Assembly: GCF_032884065.1 (NCBI RefSeq)
Contig: NW_027063596.1
Coordinates: 682,001-746,000, forward strand
DNA length: 64,000 bases
Direction: 5' to 3'
From: Artemia franciscana
Taxonomy: Eukaryota; Arthropoda; Branchiopoda; Anostraca; Artemiidae
Of this stretch, positions 24,940-36,560 are shown in pieces. The first letter of the stretch is position 1. Each line of letters opens with the position of its first letter. The notes below the pieces were generated by a model, which made no database searches, was not told where the DNA came from, and saw nothing but the letters and a program-made list of their open reading frames with translations. Made by a program: the position numbers and the translations under genes.

Positions 24940-26480
24940 TTTTCTGAGCATGATATAAAAAAGTATGAGTATGCTAGTTATGATTTTTCTTTTATTAAAG
25001 CAAATTTTGAAAGGATCAAAATAAAAAATCTTCTTTGCGGTACCCAATTTGGCTTTTGCAAAGGACTTTCTACGAACCTTGTAATTCTGAAAATGGTTGA
25101 CTGGGTGAATGATGCATTTGATAAAGGCTTAATACCCACAGCTTTACTTTTAGATATTAAAAAGGCATTTGACACTTTTGATCATGATAAATTACTCCAA
25201 AATCTTGAATAAATTGATATACGTAATGTGACGTTAAAATGGTTTTGTTAGTATTTTATTAATAGAGTTCAAGTTGTACAAAATGCAAATGCAACTTTAG
25301 AGCGCCATCTTTTACCGTGTGGAGTACCACAAGGTTCAATAATGGGACCACTGCTTTTTCTCATTTATATTGACCATGTAAAATATTATTTATCTGAAGC
25401 TAATATCATAATATTTGCAGATGAAACAATCCTTTTTGTTGCACGTGAAAATTTATCTTCTTTATTTCAAAAAATGGAAATTGCTCTGACTGAATTTGTA
25501 TCGTGGGCTGATTCACAGTATATAGCACTAAATTATGGAAAAAAAAATATTTTATTTTCTAGAGTTGGATCAGTCCAAACAGACCTCAATTTAAAAGTAA
25601 AAAATAATATTAGAAATAGAGTAAAAACCAGTAGATATCTTGGATTTATTAGTGAGGAGAATATTTTGTGGAAAGAACATGCCAAATTAATTGGTGACAA
25701 ACTTTCCTACGTCCCTTGGAGTTATCCGCCGTTTTTAGCTCCGTTTCCCGAAAAAATCTTGAAAATGATTTATCATTCTATTTTCATCCCTAGTTTTCTT
25801 ATGGATGCTCTATATGGGTAAGTAGCTTTATCTTATGTTATAAGAGAATCCAAATAACCCAAAATAAGGTAATTGAAATTATATCTCCTCTTTAGTATTC
25901 AGACAACATTAACCTCCGTTTTAAACTTACTAAAATATTTGATGTGTCAAAGACTAGGGATTTCAGATCGCAACTTTTTGTTTTAAATATTTAAAAAACT
26001 TCCTTCCATCATCATTTGAAAATCTATTCACTTTAAATGAAGATTTGTATACATACGAAACACGCAATTCATATGACATTGTCCACGAGACACCATCAAC
26101 AAAAAGAGCTTCTTTTTTAGTTAGATTTTTTGCACCAGCTGTTTGGAATTTAATACCCTTGGAAATCCGGAACTCAAATAACCTTATTACCTTCAAGCGA
26201 GCAATAAATGGTCATTACAGAAATACTCTTTGGAATTGAATGTCGTGCGGTCCTCTTCTTTTCGGTCTTTTTCTTTTCTTTTTTTCTTTTCTTTCTTTTC
26301 GTCATATCCTTTTTTCTTTTTTGATAAATTAGTTGATTCGTTGTTTCTGTTTGTTGATTGTTTAATTGTTCTTTAGTTAAGTTTCTTCCCAAGCTACGCA
26401 ATTTTTGGGCTTTCCTGACAGATTATGTACAGTAGTTATGTGTTTTTGTCTAGATATATATGATTGAATTGAATTGAACT
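24940..26480 (+). pseudogene. LINE 4: 5'-truncated RT-domain retrotransposon fragment
   Basis: The reverse transcriptase part of a non-LTR retrotransposon in one main frame with a few stops. Motifs in order: GTQFGFCKGLSTNLVI near 25,040, LLLDIKKAFDTFDHDKL near 25,150 (motif A), CGVPQGSIMGPLLFLIYI near 25,320-25,370 (motif B), and IIIFADETILFVA near 25,410, where the usual FADD has become FADE, so the catalytic aspartate pair is broken. RYLGFISEENILWKEH follows. The C-terminal RNSYDIVHETPSTKR ... WNLIPLEIRNS stretch (26,060-26,240) is typical of CR1/Jockey-type ends. The 3' end is a short GAATT repeat tail (26,463-26,480). It is absent from duplication unit 2, so it inserted after the duplication. 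Confidence 0.85.
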
Positions 26481-27375
26481 GAGCCCCAGTGCAGATGAAC
26501 CGAAATATAACCAAACCAGAATATAACACAATCCTATTCAATTGAACTCACGTGCTTTTCAATTGCCAAACACTTTTTTTTAGTATTCAAAAACTGTAAG
26601 TATAAATCTGTCAAAATATGCCCCAGGTCATATTTAAACATAGGGTTTTTTCAATCCTCCTAATGTGAATCTATTTGACAGGAGGGGGGGGGGGTATTAT
26701 TCTAATAAGATTCCGTTGACGTCAACAAAATTCGAACAATTAATGAGACTTAGATTCAGAAATAGGGTGAATGGGATGATATGAAACCTTCGGTCAATCA
26801 AAAGTTTGTTTTGCAAAACGGTAAGTCAAGAAATATTTGTATTTTTATTTCTTGACCGGGAATCAACTATTCTACTCTGGCTTACAAAATTGTGAGGGTA
26901 ATTTTCTTAATTGGGTAAGTAAATTAGTATCCACTTTAGACAGATTTAATGAGTAGGAACTGGGACAGCGATTTTATTCAATGCATGCTTAAATCTGAAT
27001 TTCATTAAATTGAAAGCGAAAATTACGAGGGTGGAGGGAGGTAGTCGACGTAGAGATTGTCGCAAAGATTTGTCGGCCACCGAAGAAGTTCAAAGCTTAA
27101 GAATTCATACGAGATTCCAATGTTTCAAATATGTGGTCTTTGATTTCTTCAGTTTTTACCTAAAAGTTTTAGCAAATTGCTCAAACCAGTGAAGGCTGCA
27201 ACGTTTTCCCCATTCTCAAGCAACCTCAATTCCCATTCAAGCATATCATATTTCGAAAGGATATGTATGATTTGATATGGGTTAAGGGTTCCTTTTTTTA
27301 ACATTTTAACTCAATTTTGAAATTCGCCGAGAAAAATATTCTCTCAATCGAATCGTTTTACGATAGTATGCACGG
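26481..27375. other. Duplicated intronic stretch (matches 49,290-49,990)
   Basis: Shared blocks are TCGGTCAATCAAAAGTTT, CTTTTGCAAAACGG-like, CTACCCTGGCTTACAAAAT-like and TGGGTAAGTAAAT-like words. No conserved frame. Confidence 0.65.
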
Positions 27376-28813
27376 TCTTACTTTCAGTTAAAAAAACTTG
27401 TTTTTTTATTTAATTTCTGAACGTTTTTGAATCAATGCATGTTTTGATTTTGGCTCTCCGCAGATGAATAATTAAAACAAAATTTGGATATTTATTTTTT
27501 TGGCTAAATAGATTTCTAGAGTTTTGATCGAATGATTTTGAGAAAAAAAGAGCGGGGCAGGAGGCCTAGTTGCCCTCCGATTTATTGGTTACTTAAAAAG
27601 GCAACTAGAACTTTAAATTTTTTACGAATGTTTTTATTAGTAAAAGATATACGTAACTTACAAATAGTTTACGTAACGAACTTTTGTATTCTCATGTTTT
27701 TATTACGTATATGATGGGGTTCACCCCCTCGTCAGTACCTCGCTCTTTACACTAAAGCTTAAATTTTGTCCCAATTCCTTAAGAATGACCCCTGAATCAC
27801 AAAAGCCGAATAGAATAAATAGTTGAAATTACTAAAAATGCTTTAGCGTAGAGAGCGGGGTATTAGGAGGAGGCGAGCCCATCATATGCTTAATAATTTC
27901 TGTTCGTTTTAAGTTTTAATGCTTCCCCTTACTTTCTGTTGAAAAAACTTTTTCATATTTATTTTTTTACTGTTTTTTTTTAAATAATGCTAGAAAATCC
28001 TTCACTCCCTTCGTGAAAATTTTATTCCCCCACGACAAATTCCTCTAAGGAAAGTTTCCATAACATATCTCCATCTTCTCAATTCCCCTTCCCCCAAACT
28101 AAAAATCCTCCCGAAAACGTCTGTACACTTCCAAACAACCATTACTATATGTAAGCACTGGTCAAAGTTCGTAACTTGAGGCCCTTCCCACGCTGACTAT
28201 GGGGGAGTAAGTCACCCCCAAAGACATAGTTATAAGGTTTTTCGACAATGGTGAATAAAATGGCTATCTCAGAATTTTGATCCGGTGACTTTAGAAAAAT
28301 AATTGGCGTGGCAGGGGGCCTAGGTGCCCTCCAAATTTTTTGGTCACTTAAAAAGGGCACTAGAACTTTTCATTTCCGTTAGAATGAGCCCTCTGGCAAG
28401 ATTCTAGGATCACTAGATCGATGCAATCACCCCTGGGAAAAAACAAACAAATAAACACGCATCCGTGATCTGTATTCTGGCAAAAAATGCGAAATTCCAC
28501 ATTTTTATAGATTGGAGCTTGAAACTTCTACAACGAGGTTCTCTAATACGCCGAATCTGACGGTGTGATTTTTGTTAAGATTGTATGACCTTTAGGGGGT
28601 GTTTCCCCCTATTTTCGAAAATGAGGCAAATTTTCTCAGGCTCGCAACTTTTCATGGGTAAAACTAATCTTAAAGAACTGTATATATTTCAATTCAGCAT
28701 TAAAATCCGATCATTTTGATATAACTATTAGTATCAAAATTCCAATTTTTAGAATTTTGTTTACTATTGAGCCGGGTCGTTCCTTATATACAGTTCGTTA
28801 CCACGAACTGTTT
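27376..28813 (-). mobile_element. Repeat family R, copy R6 (lacks outer palindrome arm)
   Basis: On the minus strand it runs from AAACAGTTCGTGGTAACG at 28,813 down to the inner arm of the terminal palindrome, ending at CTTACTTTCAG near 27,376. The outer arm is missing, as expected if the palindrome was cut near its centre. Unit 2 has no copy at the matching site. Confidence 0.82.
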
Positions 28814-29049
28814 GAAAAACATAAGCGATCCTGGAAAGTTTTAGGGAAGAGAGGCTAAACGGTGTATTCGTGTTGTATATAATCTGTTAAACTTAGAAAA
28901 GACAAGATATGTATGCACTTAAATTCACCTTTGAACAACTGAATAACCAGTTCATCTAAGTTCGTTAATATATATTTTTTAAACTTTGGCCTTTTCATAC
29001 AAAAGCAAAGAAATATAAAAAAGAAAATGAAAAGAAATGGTCACTCTAC
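28814..29049 (-). other. Intron just downstream of exon A1
   Basis: Matches about 51,085-51,314 next to exon A2 (TTTGAACAACTGAATA, ATTCGTGTTGTATATAAT-like words). It begins with the donor GTAGAGTGACC at 29,049 on the minus strand. Confidence 0.7.
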
Positions 29050-29208
29050 CTTTATTAGGACCATCTTTTATGACACTTAATAACGTAGCTTGTTTTTCGC
29101 AGGCACATAAAACATCGATAGAACCAGCTTCTGCTGTTGATCGAGTTTTTCCAGTAGCTATCGTTGTTAAGCTACTTCCTGACGGCAGAGGTCTTGCATC
29201 TATATTAC
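29050..29208 (-). CDS. TOP3A: Exon A1: first half of GRF zinc finger 1, TOP3A-like
   Basis: A 159-nt exon: acceptor ATTATGACAG, two nucleotides, 52 codons, one nucleotide, donor AAAG|GTAGAG. The first part is a polar, Ser/Thr-rich linker ([17 protein letters not shown]). The second part, [21 protein letters not shown], supplies the C-x-C pair and the GPNK core of a GRF finger; exon B1 supplies the rest ([10 protein letters not shown]). In topoisomerase III-alpha this region follows the catalytic core and helps bind single-stranded DNA. Entry phase 1 equals the exit phase of C2, so C2-A1 splicing would stay in frame. Catalytic-core exons of this copy were not found, so this may be a duplicated module rather than a complete gene. 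Confidence 0.78.
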
Positions 29209-29245
29209 CTGTCATAATTAAAATAATATTATCAAGGTCATTATG

Positions 29246-29507
<262 letters not shown>

Positions 29508-31790
29508 TAATATTTTCTATGGCTTATGGGCCGACCTTATGAGAGTTTTAAGATTTTATTTTCGATAATTTATTTTTTTCATCATTTTCCCCTCGTTTTA
29601 TAGATTCAGTTCCTGAAAAAATTCAACAGCAAGAACATAGTGACAATGTGATACCATTTTCACAAAATTCTGGTGGCAATCTTGGCTAAGGTAATACTAG
29701 CTTTAGAGGGTTCTAAGCAATTCTTTTGCAGCATTTTAACATTTGTTTCATATTTTGAATATTTTCTATGGCTTATGGGCCGACCTTTTGAGCATTTTAA
29801 GATATTATTTTCAATATTTTAATTTTTTTCATATTTTTCTTTATTTCCCCCTTGTTTTATAGATTCAGTGCATGAAAAAATTCAACATCGAGAGCATAGT
29901 GGCAGGCTGATATCGTTTTCACACACATTTAGTGGCAATATTGACTAAGGTCATAGTAGCCTTAGAGGGTTCTAAGTAATTCTTTTACAATATCTAATAT
30001 TTGCTTCATATTCTTAATATTTTATCTGGCTTATGGGCCAACCTTTTGAGAGTTTTAATATATTATTTTTATACTTTAATTTTTTTGCATATTGTCATTA
30101 TTTTCCCCTGGTTTTATGGATTCACTGCTTGAAAAAAATCAATTTCGAGAGCACAGTGGCACTGTGAAACCATTTTCACACACATATGGAGGCAATCTTG
30201 ACTAAGGTCGTAGCTTTAGAGGGATCTAAGTAATTCTTTTATATTATTTTAACATTTGCTTCATATTTTTAATATTTTCTATGACTTATGGGCCGGCCTT
30301 TTGAGAGTTTCAAGATATTGTTTTCTATATTTAATTTTGTCTTTCTATTTTCCCGTGGTTTCATAGATTCAGTGCTTGAAAAAATTCAACGTCCAGAGCA
30401 TGGTGGCACTGTGATACCGTTTTCACACATCTCATGGCAATTTCGACTAAGATAATACTAGCTTTAGAGGGTTCTAAGCAAGACTTTTATAATATTTTAA
30501 CATTTGTTTCAATTTTAAATATTTTGTATGGCTTATGGGCCAACTTTTTAAGGGTTTTAAAATTTTATTCTCGATATTTTAATTTTTTTTTCATATTTTC
30601 ATTATTTTCCCCTGGTTTTTTAGATTCAGTGCTTGAAAAAATTCAACATCGAGAGCACCCTGGCACTGTGAAACCGTTTTCACACACAAATGGAGGCAAT
30701 CTTGACTAAGGTCGCAGCTTTAGAGGGATCTAAGAAATATTTTTATATTATTTTAACATTTGTTTCATATTTTTAATATTTTCTATGACTTATGGGCTGG
30801 CCTTTTGAGAGTTTCAAGATATTGTTTTCTATATTTAATTTTCGTCTTTCTATTTTCCCCTGGTTTCATAGATTCAGTACTTGAAAAAATTCAACGTCCA
30901 GAGCATGGTGGCACTGTGATACCGTTTTCACACACATCTCGTGGCAATTTTGACTAAGGTATACTAGCTTTAGAGGGTTCTAAGCAATACTTTTATAATA
31001 TTTTAACATTTGTTTCAATTTTCAATATTTTATATGGCTTATGGGCCAACTTTTTGAGGGTTTTAAAATTTCATTCTCGATATTTTAATTTTTTTCGTAT
31101 TTTCATTATTTTCCCCTGGTTTTATAGATTCAGTGCTTGAACAAATTCAGCATGGAGAGCATGGTGGCACTGTGATACCGTTTTTGCACACATCTGGAGG
31201 TAATCTTGAATAAGGTTCTACTAGCTTGAGAGGGTTCAAAACAATTCTTTTATATTATTTCAATATTTGTCTCATATTTTTTAATATTTTCTATGGATTA
31301 TGGGCCGACCTTTTGAGAGTTATAAGATATTATTTTTAATATTTTATTTTTTTTCATATTTTTCATTATTTTCCCTGTCTTTTATAGATTCAGGGCATGA
31401 CAAAATTCAACATGGAGAGCAGAGTGGCACTGTGATATCGTTTCCACATACATCTCGTCCCAATTTTGACTAAGGTTATAGTAGCTTTTGATGATTAAAA
31501 GTAATTATTTTACAGATTTTAATATTTTTTTCATATTTTCAATATTTTCTAGGGCTTATTGGCCGACCTTTTGAGAGTTTTAAGATATCATTTTCAATGT
31601 TTTAACTTATTTCATATTTTTCATTATTTTCCCTTGGTTTTATATATTCAGGGTATAAAAACATTCAACATCGAGAGCAGAGTGGTACTGGGATATAGTT
31701 TTCACACATATCTGATGGCAATTTTGTTTAAGGTTATACTAGATTTTGAGGGTTCTAAGTATTTTCAGAAGAAAATACCTAACACGTCAT
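29508..31790 (+). repeat. Nine-unit tandem array with exon-like cores (~255 bp units)
   Basis: Nine units with cores starting at 29,604, 29,863, 30,120, 30,367, 30,624, 30,872, 31,128, 31,388 and 31,646. Each unit has CTATGGCTTATGGGCC, a T-rich tract, TTTCCCCTGGTTTTATAG (acceptor-like) and a core that translates to DSVLEKIQHREHSGTV + IPFSHTSGGNFD followed by TAAGGT. Eight units keep this frame to the position of the final TAA or close to it; unit 4 has a 2-nt deletion and unit 9 a stop. Units 3 and 9 have lost the acceptor AG. Units 3+4 and 5+6 form a higher-order pair of about 504 bp. The function is not recognised. The minus strand of the core is also open, so the coding strand is not proven and a non-coding minisatellite remains possible. 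Confidence 0.8.
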
Positions 31791-32401
31791 AATCAAATTC
31801 TCTGTGACAAAGAATTCACAATCAGAAACGATTCAATCTTTTTTTTATCTCCCAACCTCTTGAAAAAAAAATAATAATATGAAAACATTTTAGGCTAGAC
31901 AGTGATTTGGTTAAAACCGCTTTATACTATTTTCGGAATAATCATGTTTATTTAACTTAGAAAAAAAAATGTAAAATAAAGGAGTGTTAGTAAATACATA
32001 ACCACCACTGCTACGACTACTATGGTGATTTCAAGGGGGCACTAATCAAGAGACCCCCTTCACCTGAGACCCATATTTTGACAGTCGATTTAACTCACGA
32101 TAAAATCTATAAAAATCATTTAAAAACAGTGTTTTTACAACTTTCATATCTTTTAAATATAATCGGTTAGACTTCCTTTAAACTACCGTCACTTATCTTC
32201 ATTAGCTCTTCAAATAAGAGATTAAAGTCTTGTTTTTATTTCATATTTTACAGACAAAGTGGACTGCAAAATTTTAGTTTTTGTATTTAATCATTAAAAA
32301 CAAAGTATTTTATAACCCAGCAATTGGCCAATAGTTTGAAAGTAAGAATAATCAGGCCATATTTTTGTTAAATCGTACGTCTTTGTATAGTTTTATTGTA
32401 G
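31791..32401 (+). other. Inverted copy of the exon D upstream intron
   Basis: About 31,960-32,400 matches the reverse complement of 1,960-2,450. 31,880-31,960 matches the reverse complement of 8,555-8,635 (AATAAACATGATTATT, AAAGCGG + TTTAA words). No coding frame. Confidence 0.65.
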
Positions 32402-32577
32402 GCATGGTTTTTCGTTGGCTTAATCCTGAATTTAATGGGGAAAATTGCTACCTAGATGAAATAAATGGAAAACAGTCGTACCATCTACGAATTACGCTTA
32501 GGAAACCCAAAAAATGTCAGTTTCAAATTATGAAGGAGGTGTGGATAGTCCAGGGGCTTGGCATGTTAAAGGCATGA
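32402..32577 (+). pseudogene. Exon D2: frameshifted, inverted copy of exon D1
   Basis: Acceptor TTTTATTGTAG then GGC-ATG, as in D1. The peptide MVFRWLNPEFNGENCYLDE ... NGKQSYHLRITLRK parallels D1 (MVIRVFEPEFSGKYCYLDG). After IMK a small deletion shifts the frame, and the last third of D1 is not present: similarity ends near 32,600. It lies on the plus strand, opposite to exons C2 and A1, so it cannot be spliced to them. Confidence 0.7.
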
Positions 32578-32609
32578 CAAGCGGCTGGCATGGCAGGTTA
32601 AGAGGAAAA

Positions 32610-35600
32610 TTTTCATAACCTTTTCATATACGAACTCGGGAAGCAAGATTTTTATAGGCTTTCGTTCTTTTTCTTTCCCCCCTATATTCTTGAAAATTTT
32701 AAAAGATTCTTTGTACATTGACTAAAAAATCATTCCAAATGTTGAAAAAAGGTTCTTGGGAGCCTCAATTCTGGAAACTCAAATCAAATTCTACCTCCCA
32801 ATAGCTTATTTTTCTTATCAATCCATTACTAAAAATTTTCAAAGAGCTTAAGGCCTGATCAAACTTAATTTCCAGTGACTATCAAAAAGCATTTAACTTT
32901 CTTTAACCACAACATATTAGTTGAAAAACCTATACTGAATTGAATATTAATTTTTTCCTATCAAAACTGGTTGCCACATTTTCTCAAAATAATCCTAGGT
33001 AGTCAAATATCAGAATCATTAATGCAATAGCATTGAAAACAATTGAATTCATCACAAAATCAAAAAATTTTTTCGTATGCGCTACTACAAGCGGAATCGC
33101 ACTTTGTCCCTCCATCCAGAGTACACGCTGGGTCACAAGTTAAGGGCTGATCCGGGAACCCATCCCTTGTTGAAGCCTGCCAGAAGGCCAAATTTTGGCA
33201 AGGCATATGGACAGAATATGGGAGACCCAAGAACGGCATAGTGAACCAAATACGGATTTCCACAAAGCGCCATTTTCCCAAAGAACTGCAAAAACATAGA
33301 GCCGCTATTCGTTCCGATTTTTCAGAAAAGATAATGAGTAATCCGATGCTTCTGTGGAAAAGTTTGACCCGCAACCAGAGTGAAAGAAATGCTCCGTCAG
33401 CTCATATCTCTGCTTAGGCCTGGCAACAGCATTTTTTGAAAGAGTTTTCAGAACCTGATCCCAAAGTTGAATATCCCCTTAAATGTGATCTCAATCGGAT
33501 ACTGTCAAAAAAGACTGTACCCACGTTTATTGTTTCACTGTCTGATATTATGAGTTCTGCTCAAAAAATTAAGAAACCTTTTTCGAGGGGTACAGATAAT
33601 ATTTGTGCTGAACACATTCTTCTTGGAAGTCCCCTACTACTTTGTCACCTTGATCTCATGTTCCAAATGGTGTTCACAACTGGAATAGGTTTTATCTGAA
33701 ACCATTTTTAAATTATTGTATTCCCACTTCATTTTTTAGATTATGTCAATTAAGAATCCATATCAATTAGTAGTTGTCATTAGTCAGTTAAGCAGTGAAA
33801 AAAAATGTCAATTAGTGTTTGGATCGTTTCTAATTTTAGTTGAACACCAACACCACGTGTACTTCCTGTTTTAAGGGCTTGTTGGTGGTACCTCAATACT
33901 TATGCTATTTTCATGACTAATTGGGTTATTATCAAGGCCGTATTCAGAGGATAAGGGGTTCGAAACCCCCCAAAGTTTATGTCTGACTAGTAGACACATA
34001 ACAAAAATGCATCAAAACAAGTTTTGATGCGTTTTGGAAGTTTTTTTTTACCTCCCTCGTTCTCTTCAAGTCGTCTTGCTCCTGTTCCAAAAAAAATAAA
34101 TCGCTGAATGAGTGTTCTCCATAATGTCCTATTTCAGTTGCCACTACTTTCTGCAAGATTTTTGAAACAGTCGTAATGCCAGAACTTACAGATAAATGCT
34201 ACATGCCGCCATATCAGTTTGGCTTCCACTAAGGCCTAGGGTGTGCCCACGCGCCTACTGCACTATCGTCAGTACTTATAGATGCTGATAAGTCTGGTGA
34301 TTCGCTCGTCCTAGGAAGTCCTGATGTAAGCCATGCTTCCGACTCTCTGATTCACGCGAAAATTCTCCTTGAGCTAAATAAACGGGGAGTTGACACGTCT
34401 GTTATTCGTGCTTTGTAAGATATGTATAACCATCTTGCTTTTGTGATCAGGCTATCTGATGGGACCGTAACACGTTTCGTTACTCCAGTCCATCGAGGCG
34501 TCAGACAGGGTGCCCTTACCTACACAGCTGCCTTTAATAACTGTATCCTGAACGCCCAGTTCAGCGCAGTTCCTTTGTGTATTTTAAAAGGGAATGATGT
34601 GTCACTTATTGCTTTTGCAGATATTTTTAACCCCAGTCGAACAGTACAGTCGTTCGAAAGAAATTTTGCTATTTTAAGTCAAGATTATGCTAAGATTAAC
34701 CTTACATTCAATAGACAAAAATCGGACATGGTTCTGTTCAACTAGGTTGAAACTCGAGCAGGAGTTACTATTAATCTCGATGGCGTGCCAGTTTCCCCAA
34801 AATCACAAATGAAATATTTAGGGCTTCCTATCGGTGACACCCTTAAAGCAACTAGAAGGCTCTTCATCCTTCATTTCCAATGTCGAATAGCAACTGCACA
34901 CGGAAGCTTGGTAGCAAACAAACTTCGACTCAACTGCAAACTGCTAGCAAAACTTTACAATGCTTCTGCACTCCCGAATTTCCTATACCTTGCACCTTTT
35001 TGGAGTATGTTTATGATAACCGAGACGAAGGAGGTTCGGCGAATCTTTTTCCGGTATGCCAAATACCTGATTGCCCTTCCACCATGGTCAAGCAACTCCT
35101 GGGTCATTAAAAAATACGGCATCATAGACCCGAATGCTTCTATCCGAAAAAGCATAGAAGCTTGTAAAAGTAAATTGGTCGGCACCCATGGAGCGCTATT
35201 TTGATTCAATGAGTGTTTTGCTTTTGTATGTTTTAATTGTTTTTAAGTAAGGTGAAGTGTTGCAAAGTTTTTTGTGTAGATTTTTAAGGTCAATTTCTTT
35301 TTCCTCTTTTCTTTTGTTAACATTATGCTCCGTTTTTCATTTGTATTACAACGGGTTATAAATAAATTCAATTCAATTCAAAATGCGCCCTCTGAATGAC
35401 TCTGATGTCTGTCTAACAAGATAAGGCTTCATTCTCTCCTCTTTTAATATAAAAGCTGATCTGAAAGCATTTGAGTACAGGGGGTTTTCGTTGCGCCTCT
35501 GTTTTGCGAAAAAATACAACAACAAAATTATCGGTCGGGAAACATTTTCCTCAAAAGAGACTCCCCACCCAAATTCGTCCCATCTTGAGTTGTTTCTGCA

Positions 35601-35835
35601 CCTGTTCCTATCTTTTCCCCTGTTTGCTGGTTTATCTTTGAATATAGTCCCCTTCATTACAGAAAAAACAAACAAAATAGCCCAATAGCTTTCCTCTTTT
35701 ATTTTTTTGATACTGGTGCACCTAAGTTTCGTGTTTTTCACCCTGATTTGTTTTCCCCCTTTGTTTAAGATTCCCATCAAAATGTTTTGCATTTATTAAG
35801 TATTGCTTCAATGAATTTTATTAATTTGAATCTTT
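32610..35835 (+). mobile_element. LINE fragment E2, interrupted by LINE 3
   Basis: Second copy of the E1 element, in two parts: 32,620-33,060 matches 190-620 and 35,385-35,830 matches 640-1,060. LINE 3 separates them. RT-derived text is recognisable near 32,870-32,960 (AFNFL, LVEKP) but with several stops. It lies directly after the broken exon D2. Confidence 0.65.
33067..35382 (+). pseudogene. LINE 3: 5'-truncated RT-domain LINE, related to LINE 2
   Basis: Begins within the linker between endonuclease and RT (IWTEYGRPKNGIV-like text near 33,200; EFSEPDPKVEYPLK near 33,440) and continues into RT: VHRGVRQGALTYTAAFNNC near 34,490 (motif B) and LIAFADIF near 34,610, where the catalytic ADD box is lost. 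YLGLPIGDTLKATRR follows near 34,815, then FFRYAKYLIALPPWSS near 35,055, matching the LYLPPWTKN region of LINE 2. Several frameshifts and stops. Ends with AATTC repeats (35,362-35,381), an A/T-rich tail. It inserted into E2, which sets the order of events. Confidence 0.8.
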
Positions 35836-35839
35836 TTAT

Positions 35840-36045
35840 CAGTTCGAACAAGCTATTGGGAGGTTAAATTCGATTTGAGTTTCCCGAATTGAGGCTCCCA
35901 AGAACCCCTTTTCAGCATTTGGAATGATTTTTTTTTGTCAATTTACAAAGAATCTTTTAAAATTTTCAAGAATATAGGGGTGAGAAAAAAAGAACGAAAA
36001 CCTATGAAAACCTTGCTTCCCGAGTTCGTATATGATTGAGGGTGG
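35840..36045 (-). mobile_element. Inverted 5' piece of LINE fragment E
   Basis: Matches the reverse complement of 32,630-32,835 (CGAACTCGGGAAGCAAG, GAACCCCTTTTCAGCAT words). With E2 it forms an inverted pair around LINE 3. It may mark a rearrangement breakpoint next to the start of duplication unit 2. Confidence 0.75.
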
Positions 36046-36432
36046 GGGGGGGGGCAGTGAGTACTAGCCTATTTGTCATTATTCGCAGGCGAGATGTTGA
36101 TTCTGGCTGAGTCTGATATTTTTTTCATAGATGGCAGAGTATATTAAGAAGCGCTTCCTTATTCCATGCTTTTAAAATCATACCAAAAAACTTGAAAATA
36201 TACAATATTGGTTCTTTGTTAATGTGTCGTCATGTTTTGAATGATTCAAAAACATTGAAGAGAAAATAATAACTTTTTCGACTTTGGCAATGTATTTGAA
36301 ATACCCATCCCATCAAACTTGAAAAATTAAAGACAAATATATATTTCTTTTTGTTTTTTTATAGCTACGTTATTTTTTCTGAAAATTGTTTCGGGACTTA
36401 GGGCACTTATCAATATAATTTGAATTTTTTAC

Positions 36433-36560
36433 CTGGTAAAGACTGGTTTGCAGACAAAATTTCATCAGCCCATTGGAAAAATTTGCATTTTTCAGTTTCA
36501 GATTTTGAGCAAACGAAAAACTTACGACCAGTGTTGTACCCATCTTTCTTTACTATTGAT
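36433..36560 (-). CDS. TOP3A: Exon C2: second half of GRF zinc finger 2, TOP3A-like
   Basis: A 128-nt exon: acceptor CTTTTTTAG, one nucleotide, 42 codons, one nucleotide, donor CCAG|GTAAAA. The peptide runs SIVKKDGYNTGRKFFVC, SKSETEK, CKFFQWADE, keeping both cysteines at x7 spacing and the GR.F..C core. It is one codon shorter than C1, near the donor. Joining to B2 gives CHCAIQAQ-I-SIVKK. The pattern of change (kept frame, kept cysteines, kept splice sites) suggests that selection acted after the duplication, though formal testing is needed. The next exon in transcription order is A1 at 29,208, with a compatible phase. Confidence 0.75.
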
